Origin: an uncultured Erysipelotrichaceae bacterium
GTDB taxonomy: Bacteria; Bacillota_I; Bacilli_A; Erysipelotrichales; Erysipelotrichaceae
Direction: 5' to 3'
NCBI GenBank assembly: GCA_902796465.1
Contig: CADBPK010000196.1
Location: forward strand, 1-7,993
DNA: 7,993 bases
The first letter of the stretch is position 1. The number at the start of each line of letters is the position of its first letter. The translations under genes and the position numbers were made by a program. The notes under the pieces were generated by a model. It was not told the origin of the DNA, did no database searches, and saw only the letters and a program-made list of their open reading frames with translations. Shown in pieces: positions 1-5,682 of this stretch.

Positions 1-557
1 ATGCCGCTCAGGATCCGCAGGAATTCCTCAAACGTAGATGATCCCATCAGGATATCCGTGAATTTATTAAGACGCATCGTCGGCTGGGAAAGCACCATAC
101 GGTTCTTGAGTTTACCCTCAATGGTATCCAGTTCCCCCTGCCTTGCCTCGATTTCTTTCTGCTTTTCTTCGATCTTGACTTCCATCGCGTCGACTTCCGC
201 CTGCTTGGCATAGATCTGCGCATTCAGGGCATTGATCTCGACCTGTTTCTCATTGGCCTTCTTCTGCCAGCTTTCCGCTTCAGCGGCGTATTTCTGGACA
301 TTGGCAGCCATTTCCTTGCGCTCCGCTTCGATCTGTTTCAGCGTATCGCTGAGATCACCGCTCTGACCGCTGAGATACTGCATATACGCCGTACAGGCGT
401 TCTTATCTGAATCGGACATCTGTCCGGATGTACACTTTTCGTTCCAGTATGACGTATCGCTGTAATCCGGTTCGGCAGCTGCTTTCAAAGGAAAACACAG
501 TGATGTGACCACCACTGTCAGAAAAAGAATGACAGATCGTACGATCCGTTTCTTCAT
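1..557 (-). CDS. Secreted coiled-coil murein hydrolase activator, PcsB/EnvC/CwlO-like N-terminus (partial, cut by left edge)
   Basis: The first 185 residues are present; the C-terminus lies beyond position 1. Residues 1-28 form a signal peptide: basic KKRIVR, a hydrophobic stretch, then a likely cleavage near AAA/EP. A short segment with Cys42 and Cys55 follows. Residues about 65-155 are rich in E, K, Q and A in heptad-like spacing, a long coiled coil. A conserved-looking patch after it (about 160-185, LNKFTDILMGSSTFEEFL) resembles the post-coiled-coil region of PcsB-type proteins. The family acts outside the membrane, where FtsX moves the coiled coil to switch peptidoglycan cleavage on, through its own C-terminal domain or a partner amidase. 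Which C-terminal domain (CHAP, NlpC/P60, M23) it carries cannot be seen. The ATG at 557 overlaps the ftsX stop as ATGA, with GAGGTGG five bases upstream inside ftsX. Position directly after ftsEX supports the call strongly. Confidence 0.85.
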   Translation of the reverse strand, partial: MKKRIVRSVILFLTVVVTSLCFPLKAAAEPDYSDTSYWNEKCTSGQMSDSDKNACTAYMQYLSGQSGDLSDTLKQIEAERKEMAANVQKYAAEAESWQKKANEKQVEINALNAQIYAKQAEVDAMEVKIEEKQKEIEARQGELDTIEGKLKNRMVLSQPTMRLNKFTDILMGSSTFEEFLRILSG

Positions 558-1444
558 CGTTTCCACCTCAGATATCTTGTGACGGACATGAAACTTCCGA
601 TCAGACCGACAAGCACGCCGATCGCAAGAAGGATTCCCGCAAGATAGAGCACAAAGGGATTCGGCCTGACAAGACGGAACATATTGGAAATCAGCACGCC
701 GCCTGTCTTTTCATATACGTAATAATATCCGTAGATCGTCAGCGCGATCGGCACGAGTGCGCCGAGCGTACCGGTAATGATGCCTTCCATCACGAACGGT
801 GCGCGAATAAAACTGTTGGTAGCACCTACATTGCGCATGATGGCGATCTCATCCTGACGGGCATAAATCGTCAGCTTGATCGTATTCTGGATCAGGAAGA
901 TAGCCAGAAGGCCGAGGAAAATGACGAGGAAACCGCCGAATCTGCGGATCTTGGACATGGCAGAAACCATATTCACGGTGCTCTGTCCGCCGTAGTTTGT
1001 CATATAAATGCCTTCAATATTGCCGATCTTTTTGGAAAGATCCTGGATCTGTTTGCCGTCTTTTGCTTCAACATAGAAAGCATCGTGAAGCGGGTTGTCT
1101 TCTTTATACGGTGAGAATACTTCCCTTGTCTGTTCGTCATCGTACTGACTGAGGAAGAACTCATACTCTTCGTCTTTTGTGTAATACTTTACGGTCTTGA
1201 CCTCATCCAGCGCCTCGATCTCGGCACGGATGCGGTCTTCATCATCTTCGTAATCATAATCAACACCGGCATAGATCTGCATGCTGGATTCCACAGATTT
1301 TGTGAACAGCTGCATATGATAACTGAAAATCAGAAACAGGCTGATGATGATCAAAGTCGTCGTAACTGCAATAATACTGGAAATCGACATTGCCCAGTGT
1401 CTGGCTACCCCGCGGAAGCCCTCTGAAATCGGTCTACTGATCAT
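554..1444 (-). CDS. ftsX: Cell division ABC transporter permease-like protein FtsX
   Basis: This is the membrane half of FtsEX, which transmits FtsE ATP hydrolysis to an extracellular peptidoglycan hydrolase activator. From M at 1444 it is 296 aa, normal for FtsX. It has four membrane segments at about 20-41, 169-189, 219-243 and 264-287, with a large extracellular loop (42-168) between the first two, the family topology. The segment after TM2 carries IAIMRNVGATNSFIRAPFV, the conserved FtsX/MacB-type coupling region, and the protein ends GSFMSVTRYLRWKR. The outer loop has an unusually acidic run, DYDYEDDED (62-70). Start choice: an ATG at 1453 would add three residues but lies only 2 bases from AAGGAGG, too close. 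The ATG at 1444 lies 11 bases away and gives MISRPISEGFR, the usual FtsX opening. The gene overlaps ftsE by 11 bases and the next gene by 4, indicating translational coupling. Confidence 0.93.
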   Translation of the reverse strand: MISRPISEGFRGVARHWAMSISSIIAVTTTLIIISLFLIFSYHMQLFTKSVESSMQIYAGVDYDYEDDEDRIRAEIEALDEVKTVKYYTKDEEYEFFLSQYDDEQTREVFSPYKEDNPLHDAFYVEAKDGKQIQDLSKKIGNIEGIYMTNYGGQSTVNMVSAMSKIRRFGGFLVIFLGLLAIFLIQNTIKLTIYARQDEIAIMRNVGATNSFIRAPFVMEGIITGTLGALVPIALTIYGYYYVYEKTGGVLISNMFRLVRPNPFVLYLAGILLAIGVLVGLIGSFMSVTRYLRWKR

Positions 1445-2126
1445 GCTGGACATAACCTCCTTCCGGCAGGTCGGCTATAATATGGCCTCTCTGCAAAACA
1501 ACTGTACGCTTGCGGTGCCTGTTTACGATCGTCAGATCGTGCGTCACCATCAGGATCGTCGTTCCGTATTCTGTATTGATCTTCTGCAGAAGCTTCATGA
1601 TCTCATCAGATTTGGACGGATCAAGGTTTCCGGTCGGCTCATCAGCGATCAGCACCTTCGGGCGGTTGGCAATCGCTCTGGCGATCGCAACACGCTGCTG
1701 CTGTCCGCCGGAAAGCTCATGCGGAAAAGAGTTTCCCTTTTCATTCAGCGATACGACTTCAAGAACTTCATTGACCCTTTTCCGGATCTGTTTCTTGTTC
1801 ATATTGATGACTTCCAGAGCATAGGCAACATTTTCAAAAACCGTTTTTGTCGGCAGAAGTCTGTAGTCCTGGAAGACGACACCGATATTTCTGCGGTAGA
1901 TCGGAACCTGCCTGTTTTTCAGGTTGCCTACATCAAGTCCGACGACGCGCACATCGCCCTTTGTCGGGGTCTCTTCAGCATCCAGCAGTTTGATCAGTGT
2001 GGATTTTCCTGATCCTGTCGGTCCGATAATATATACGAATTCACCCTGGTCTACACTGAAATTCAGATCATAGAGGGCATTGGTTCCGTTTTTATAACGC
2101 TTATATACGTGAGAGCATTCAATCAT
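1434..2126 (-). CDS. ftsE: Cell division ATP-binding protein FtsE
   Basis: This is the cytoplasmic ABC ATPase that pairs with FtsX. The protein is 230 aa, close to the usual size. All nucleotide-binding motifs are intact: Walker A GPTGSGKST (35-43), Q-loop Gln86 in VVFQDYRLLP, signature LSGGQ (138-142), Walker B VLIADEP (158-164) followed by TGNLD, and switch His196 in MVTHD. The VVFQDYRLLP string and short length favour FtsE over the related LolD/MacB ATPases, and the adjoining ftsX confirms it. Start choice: a TTG at 2129 is in frame, but the ATG at 2126 sits six bases behind AGGAGG and is preferred. It is followed by ftsX with an 11-base overlap. A possible own promoter lies in the 50-base gap after the YitT gene, so ftsEX may be transcribed both with and without that gene. 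Confidence 0.96.
   Translation of the reverse strand: MIECSHVYKRYKNGTNALYDLNFSVDQGEFVYIIGPTGSGKSTLIKLLDAEETPTKGDVRVVGLDVGNLKNRQVPIYRRNIGVVFQDYRLLPTKTVFENVAYALEVINMNKKQIRKRVNEVLEVVSLNEKGNSFPHELSGGQQQRVAIARAIANRPKVLIADEPTGNLDPSKSDEIMKLLQKINTEYGTTILMVTHDLTIVNRHRKRTVVLQRGHIIADLPEGGYVQHDQ
1456..1462 (-). promoter_or_regulatory. Ribosome binding site of ftsX
   Basis: AAGGAGG on the minus strand, inside the end of ftsE, is two bases from the ATG at 1453 and eleven from the ATG at 1444. Two bases is too short for initiation, so the site favours the 1444 start, though the spacing is slightly long. Confidence 0.7.
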
Positions 2127-2132
2127 CAAAAA

Positions 2133-2139
2133 CCTCCTC
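2133..2139 (-). promoter_or_regulatory. Ribosome binding site of ftsE
   Basis: GAGGAGG on the minus strand lies six bases before the ATG at 2126 and only three before the in-frame TTG at 2129. The spacing decides for the ATG. Confidence 0.8.
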
Positions 2140-2160
2140 AGCGAATAAATACAATATGTA

Positions 2161-2169
2161 ATTTTAACA
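2161..2169 (-). promoter_or_regulatory. Possible extended -10 promoter of ftsE
   Basis: On the minus strand TGTTAAAAT (TGn plus TAAAAT, five of six matches) lies in the 50-base gap between the YitT gene and ftsE. It predicts a start near 2154 and a leader of about 28 bases containing the AGGAGG site. No -35 is evident, and the AT-rich gap makes a chance match easy. Confidence 0.35.
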
Positions 2170-2176
2170 TGATTCG

Positions 2177-3031
2177 TCAGATATTAGGTGAAGAATACGT
2201 AAAACCTTCCCCGTGCATATCCGTTGCGTCCGTGGTGATCACGAAAGCTTTATCATCGATTTCACGGATGATCTCCATCAGCCGGGTATACTGCCGCTGA
2301 GAAACAACGCACAGTACGACCGTTCTTTCCATTCCGGAAAACCCGCCTTTCGCATTGATCAAAGTCGTGCCGCGGTCTATCTCTGAAGATATTCTTTCCT
2401 TGATCTCTTCCCAATGATCAGAAATGATCTGCACCGATTTGGCATTGGATCCGCTTCCCAAGGAAAGGATCCTGTCTATGGCATATCCGGACGAGAATAC
2501 CGATACAAGCCCGATCAGGGCCGGGCTCACACCGTAAGCCGTAATTCCCAGCACGACTGTCAGGGCATCTACGACCATGACCAGCGAAGCGACTTTCAGG
2601 CCGGTGATCTTGTTTATGACAAGCGGCGGAATATCCATACCGCCGGTACTGGCCCCGGTACGCATGACGATGCCGATCCCGACACCGCCCAGGAGGCCGG
2701 CATAGAATGAAGCGAGGACCGGCTCGATTTCCAGAACAGCCGGATGACGCATCAGCAGCATGTTGAACAGCGGGTAGGACAGCGAGGAAATAACGGTTTT
2801 CATCGCAAACTCGCGTCCGAGGAAGGCCCATCCCACAAACAGAAGGATCACTTCCAGACTGTTTGCCAGCAATGTTTCATCCACATGAAAGAACGGCTCC
2901 ATCGCAACCGCGATACCTGCCACACCGCCGGACAGGATATTAAACGGGATAATAAAATACTCTACCGATATGCACAGAATAAATGTACCGAGTAATACCT
3001 GAAGTAAATTCAAAAACTGCTTTCTGACCAT
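2177..3031 (-). CDS. YitT family membrane protein (YitT domain plus C-terminal DUF2179)
   Basis: The 284 aa protein has about five or six hydrophobic segments in residues 7-195, then a soluble C-terminal domain (about 200-284). Family marks are FIIPFNILSGGVAGI near the first membrane segment (26-40), GASTGGMDIPPLVINK (126-141), and in the C-terminal domain AKGGFSGMERTVVLCVVS and DDKAFVITTDATDMHGEGF, the typical DUF2179 ending. The biochemical function of the family is not established; transport has been suggested. It lies upstream of ftsE in the same direction with a 50-base gap and no obvious terminator, so co-transcription is likely. From memory a relative (yvjA) also lies near ftsEX in Bacillus subtilis, which makes a link worth testing. 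No Shine-Dalgarno sequence precedes the ATG. Instead a perfect extended -10 box ends eight bases before it, so the message is probably leaderless. Confidence 0.9.
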   Translation of the reverse strand: MVRKQFLNLLQVLLGTFILCISVEYFIIPFNILSGGVAGIAVAMEPFFHVDETLLANSLEVILLFVGWAFLGREFAMKTVISSLSYPLFNMLLMRHPAVLEIEPVLASFYAGLLGGVGIGIVMRTGASTGGMDIPPLVINKITGLKVASLVMVVDALTVVLGITAYGVSPALIGLVSVFSSGYAIDRILSLGSGSNAKSVQIISDHWEEIKERISSEIDRGTTLINAKGGFSGMERTVVLCVVSQRQYTRLMEIIREIDDKAFVITTDATDMHGEGFTYSSPNI

Positions 3032-3039
3032 ACCGTTGT

Positions 3040-3048
3040 ATTATATCA
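3040..3048 (-). promoter_or_regulatory. Extended -10 promoter of the YitT gene
   Basis: Read on the minus strand this is TGATATAAT, a perfect extended -10 (TGn plus TATAAT). No good -35 lies 16-18 bases upstream, which is common when the extension is present. Transcription would begin around 3033-3031, that is two or fewer bases before the ATG at 3031, predicting a leaderless or near-leaderless message. Confidence 0.65.
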
Positions 3049-3058
3049 CACAGGTGTG
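3047..3058. promoter_or_regulatory. Perfect palindrome in the yitT/vanZ divergent promoter region (candidate operator)
   Basis: CACACAGGTGTG has 5-bp inverted arms around a 2-bp centre. It touches the TG extension of the YitT -10 box and lies about 20 bases upstream of the VanZ -10 box, a position where a bound protein could affect both promoters. The site is short, so chance occurrence is possible. Confidence 0.3.
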
Positions 3059-3075
3059 CCTTTATATGCCTTTAT
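3058..3075 (+). repeat. Direct repeat GCCTTTAT x2, 10-bp period
   Basis: GCCTTTAT occurs at 3058-3065 and 3068-3075, so the copies are ten bases apart, about one helical turn, just upstream of the VanZ -10 box. It could be a tandem protein-binding site or coincidence. Confidence 0.35.
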
Positions 3076-3078
3076 CGG

Positions 3079-3084
3079 TATAAT
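3079..3084 (+). promoter_or_regulatory. -10 box of the VanZ-like gene
   Basis: A perfect TATAAT lies six bases before the ATG at 3091. The usual distance from a -10 box to the start site places +1 on the A of the ATG itself, so a leaderless message is predicted. No TGn extension and no clear -35 are seen, so strength is uncertain. Confidence 0.5.
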
Positions 3085-3090
3085 GGAAAC

Positions 3091-3537
3091 ATGAAAATTC
3101 TGAAAAAGTATTACCTCTGGGGAATCGTTTTTATTTATATTCTTTTCATCTTCCGGAATTCCATGGATACAGGCACCCAGTCAGGCGGTCTGTCCGCTGA
3201 TGTGGCGGCATTTCTGATGCGTTTTCTGCCTGTACAGATCAATTTTGAAGCCTGGCATCATTTCATCCGGAAAGCCGCCCATTTTGCGGAATACGCGCTG
3301 CTGGGCATCCTGGTATCGGCCGCATACCGCAGACAGCCCCTTCCCTGCAGTCAGAAACTGACATTTGTCTTCTTCTGTCTGATCCCCTGTATTGACGAAT
3401 CCATTCAGCATTTCGTCCCGGGAAGATACGGCTCCCCGCAGGATGTCCTGCTGGATCTGACAGGTTATGCCTCTGCCCTGATCATTTTCCCTGCCATATC
3501 CCGGATCAGGGACAAAAGGAAATTTCAGAAATCTTAA
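3091..3537 (+). CDS. VanZ-like family membrane protein
   Basis: This is a small membrane protein of 148 aa with an N-terminal membrane segment (7-21) and further hydrophobic stretches near 66-78, 90-101 and 122-137. It carries the VanZ-family polar signature: RKAAHFAEY (60-68), DESIQ (102-106), Arg112 in PGRYGS, and Asp118/Asp122 with Gly125 in QDVLLDLTG. VanZ itself is known for low-level teicoplanin resistance, but most chromosomal members have no demonstrated role, so resistance should not be assumed. The gene stands alone on the plus strand, divergent from the YitT gene and convergent with the S9 peptidase. Its ATG follows a TATAAT box by only six bases and has only a weak GGAA purine run, so a leaderless message is predicted. 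Its TAA stop overlaps the first bases of the downstream terminator stem. Confidence 0.9.
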   Translation: MKILKKYYLWGIVFIYILFIFRNSMDTGTQSGGLSADVAAFLMRFLPVQINFEAWHHFIRKAAHFAEYALLGILVSAAYRRQPLPCSQKLTFVFFCLIPCIDESIQHFVPGRYGSPQDVLLDLTGYASALIIFPAISRIRDKRKFQKS

Positions 3538-3570
3538 AAATGTGTACCCCGTCAAGAGATACACATTTTT
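3536..3570. terminator. Bidirectional intrinsic terminator between the VanZ and S9 peptidase genes
   Basis: Arms AAAAATGTGTA (3536-3546) and TACACATTTTT (3560-3570) pair perfectly over 11 bp around a 13-base loop. The stem gives a U-tract on either strand, so one hairpin can end both converging genes. It overlaps the VanZ TAA and starts one base after the peptidase TAA. The stem is AU-rich, so it may be only moderately efficient. Confidence 0.8.
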
Positions 3571-3571
3571 A

Positions 3572-5548
3572 TTATTTTATATGGCTTTCAAACCAGTCGG
3601 TGATTTCCCGCAGCCGGCGCAGCCTGTGCTCCGGTTTGCCTGATCTGCTCAGCTCATGGTTTCCCCCATGGAAGATCACCATCCTGGTCTCAACATTCTG
3701 CGCTGCCAGTGCCTGCATCATCTGCATACCCTCCGGCAATGGACACCTGTAATCCTCATCGCTGTGGATGAAAAGCGTCGGTGTCTTTGCGCCTTTGGCA
3801 TATTTCAATGGTGAATGCTTCCAGAGTTTTTCCGTGTCCGCTTCATCGAACAGCCCGTCTGTCCCGCATTCATTTGTGCAGAAGTACAGCCCGATATCCG
3901 AAATAAACGTCATGGAGACCCAGTTGGAGATCGACCTCTGGCTCGCCGCAGCACAGAAACGGCTGGTATGCGTGATGATCCAGTTTGTCATAAAGCCCCC
4001 GTATGAGCCGCCGGTCACACAGAGTTTTGACTGATCTATATTTGTGTATTCTGCCAGGACCGCGTCGGTAAAATCCATCAGGTTCTGATAATCCACGAAT
4101 CCGTACTGCCCCCGTATATCCGCAAAAGCGTCATCCCTGCCGTCAGATCCGCGGATATTGGTGAACATGACGATATATCCTTTCGCAGCCCATACCTGCA
4201 TCTCATGGAAATAGATCTCCCCGTATACAGCACGCGGTCCGCCGTGGATATCCAGCACTACCGGATACTTTTTGTTTCTGCTGTAACCATCCGGAAGCAG
4301 CACCCAGCCATGGAGATCTTCCCCTTCGGAAATATAATCGATCCGCTGCGGCAGTGCGACATATTTGTCTTTCAGCACTTCAGCATTCAGATCTGTCAGC
4401 TTCCTGATACGTTTCCCGTCCCGATCCATCTCAAAGACTTCCCCGAGGGAATCCGCTGTTTCACGTACAAACGCAATTTTGTCTTTTCCGGCATCGAGGA
4501 AGAACACTGCACCGCTCTCTGCATACAGAACGGTTTTTTCGAAGTTTCCGTCATAGCGCCAGATCTCGGTATGATCGTCATTCGTTGCCAGCGTGATGAG
4601 ACAGTCATCTTTGACAACATGACTCTTCCCGCCGCCGAGCATGGTATCTCCGGCGGTGGAGCAGTAGAGACTTCTTTCAGGATCCGTCACAAATGTCAGC
4701 TTGTCCTTTTCCACCTTTACGATGTTTCCCGTCTCATTGAGCCCGTATTCCTTCGCGTCGGTTGCCTGCGCGTACAGTGTATCGTTCAGGACGAACAGGG
4801 ACTGGAAACTGATCCCGTTCTTCCCGTAAACCGTTTCCTTCCTGCCTGTATCGCAGTGATAGGCATAGACTTTATCAAACAGGGACTGCCTGCGGCTCAG
4901 CTGGTTCCCGGTAAAATATACCGTATTCCCATGTACCGTAAATGAACCGGTGTTGAATTTCCTGTCCGTGATCCTTCTGATCCTGAGACCGCCGGAAAGA
5001 GAAACCGCAAACAGCGCGATCCTCTTCGCGTTGATAAATCCCCTGCCGTTGAACCAGTACGGGACTTCGTCAACGACCTGGTAATCCTTTTCTTTCTTCT
5101 TCTGTTCAAGCTTCTGTTTCCGGACCTCATCACTATCCTTATAGGCATCCGGATCGTCCCTGTCGATGCCGGCAAGCATGATAAACATGTCGTCGTTTAC
5201 CTTCTTCACTTCGGAAGGCGTAAAAGGAAGCTCGATCCATTTATGTGCTTCACCGCCCCTGATACTGATCTCATACAGCGTGCAGCTTCCCTCTTCCGCG
5301 TCGGGTACATTTCTGGTCAGGATGAGATGTTCTTCATCTTTCCAGCAGAGAAGCGAAGTATTCAGCGTCGAAGTCAGCTGAACTGCTTTTCCGTTTTTCC
5401 AGATCCAGACATCACGGTGATAACTGTTCTTTTTCCTGTCGCTTTCCGCGACCTGAAATGCCAGTATCTTTCCGTCCGGGCTGTACTGCAGATTTTCCGG
5501 ATATCTGAATTTCAGCAGATCTTCGATTATGACCGGTTGCTTTTTCAT
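3572..5548 (-). CDS. S9 family serine peptidase (prolyl oligopeptidase/acylaminoacyl-peptidase type)
   Basis: The 658 aa protein has two parts: an N-terminal region of short beta-rich repeats (about 1-390), expected to fold as a beta-propeller that filters substrates, and a C-terminal alpha/beta-hydrolase domain (about 400-658). The catalytic triad is readable: Ser515 in GGSYGGF, Asp599 in HSDEDYRCP and His631 in HGGNHEL. HGGP (435-438) marks the oxyanion region. Ser-Asp-His spacing (84 and 32 residues) fits the family. There is no signal peptide, so it should act in the cytoplasm on short peptides; substrate specificity cannot be read from sequence. Start choice: the frame stays open to 5623, but the ATG at 5548 has AGGAG eight bases upstream, and the predicted promoter (5578-5593) lies inside the would-be extension. 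The gene is a single transcription unit, divergent from the ROK kinase and ending at a hairpin shared with the VanZ gene. Confidence 0.94.
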   Translation of the reverse strand: MKKQPVIIEDLLKFRYPENLQYSPDGKILAFQVAESDRKKNSYHRDVWIWKNGKAVQLTSTLNTSLLCWKDEEHLILTRNVPDAEEGSCTLYEISIRGGEAHKWIELPFTPSEVKKVNDDMFIMLAGIDRDDPDAYKDSDEVRKQKLEQKKKEKDYQVVDEVPYWFNGRGFINAKRIALFAVSLSGGLRIRRITDRKFNTGSFTVHGNTVYFTGNQLSRRQSLFDKVYAYHCDTGRKETVYGKNGISFQSLFVLNDTLYAQATDAKEYGLNETGNIVKVEKDKLTFVTDPERSLYCSTAGDTMLGGGKSHVVKDDCLITLATNDDHTEIWRYDGNFEKTVLYAESGAVFFLDAGKDKIAFVRETADSLGEVFEMDRDGKRIRKLTDLNAEVLKDKYVALPQRIDYISEGEDLHGWVLLPDGYSRNKKYPVVLDIHGGPRAVYGEIYFHEMQVWAAKGYIVMFTNIRGSDGRDDAFADIRGQYGFVDYQNLMDFTDAVLAEYTNIDQSKLCVTGGSYGGFMTNWIITHTSRFCAAASQRSISNWVSMTFISDIGLYFCTNECGTDGLFDEADTEKLWKHSPLKYAKGAKTPTLFIHSDEDYRCPLPEGMQMMQALAAQNVETRMVIFHGGNHELSRSGKPEHRLRRLREITDWFESHIK

Positions 5549-5577
5549 GATGATTTCTCCTGTTCTTTTCCCAGTAA

Positions 5578-5593
5578 AGCATAACATGTATAT
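5578..5593 (-). promoter_or_regulatory. Extended -10 promoter of the S9 peptidase gene
   Basis: The minus strand reads ATATACATGTTATGCT, containing TGTTATGCT (TGn plus a TATAAT-like hexamer, 4 of 6). Transcription would start near 5571, leaving a leader of about 23 bases with the AGGAG site. The block matches the ROK kinase promoter block at 13 of 16 positions. No good -35 is visible. Confidence 0.5.
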
Positions 5594-5631
5594 ACGCTCC
5601 CTTCCTATCTGAATATCCCGCAAAAAAGTGA

Positions 5632-5647
5632 AAATACATGCTATGAT
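5632..5647 (+). promoter_or_regulatory. Extended -10 promoter of the ROK kinase gene
   Basis: The plus strand reads AAATACATGCTATGAT, containing TGCTATGAT (TGn plus TATGAT, 5 of 6). Transcription would start near 5654, giving a leader of about 29 bases with the AAAGGA site. A second hexamer, perfect TATAAT at 5660-5665, would start near 5672 and barely include the ribosome binding site, so the upstream one is preferred, though both could be used. Confidence 0.5.
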
Positions 5648-5682
5648 TGTGTTAACAGATATAATGACAGAAAGGACATATC

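Noticed and set aside
1..213. Plus-strand open frame of 70 codons at the left edge
   Set aside because: It is the complement of the coiled-coil activator gene; the Ser/Phe-rich translation is typical of antisense to Glu/Lys-rich codons.
1344..2012. Long plus-strand open frame of 222 codons opposite ftsX/ftsE
   Set aside because: It lies antisense to two well-supported genes with intact motifs, and its translation shows no family features.
3091..3537. VanZ-like gene as a glycopeptide resistance determinant
   Set aside because: No vanA-type ligase, dehydrogenase or VanRS genes are present. The VanZ domain is widespread in chromosomes without such a role.
4205..4945. Plus-strand open frame of 246 codons opposite the S9 peptidase gene
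   Set aside because: It is antisense to the propeller-coding region of a clear peptidase gene, has no convincing ribosome binding site, and reads as a codon-bias shadow.
5584..5595. Short palindromes ACATGT and GTATATAC as an operator
   Set aside because: They are explained better as part of the repeated extended -10 block, and short AT-rich palindromes are expected by chance.
5549..5623. 25-residue N-terminal extension of the S9 peptidase (start at 5623)
   Set aside because: No ribosome binding site is seen, the predicted promoter lies inside it, and the ATG at 5548 has a good AGGAG site.
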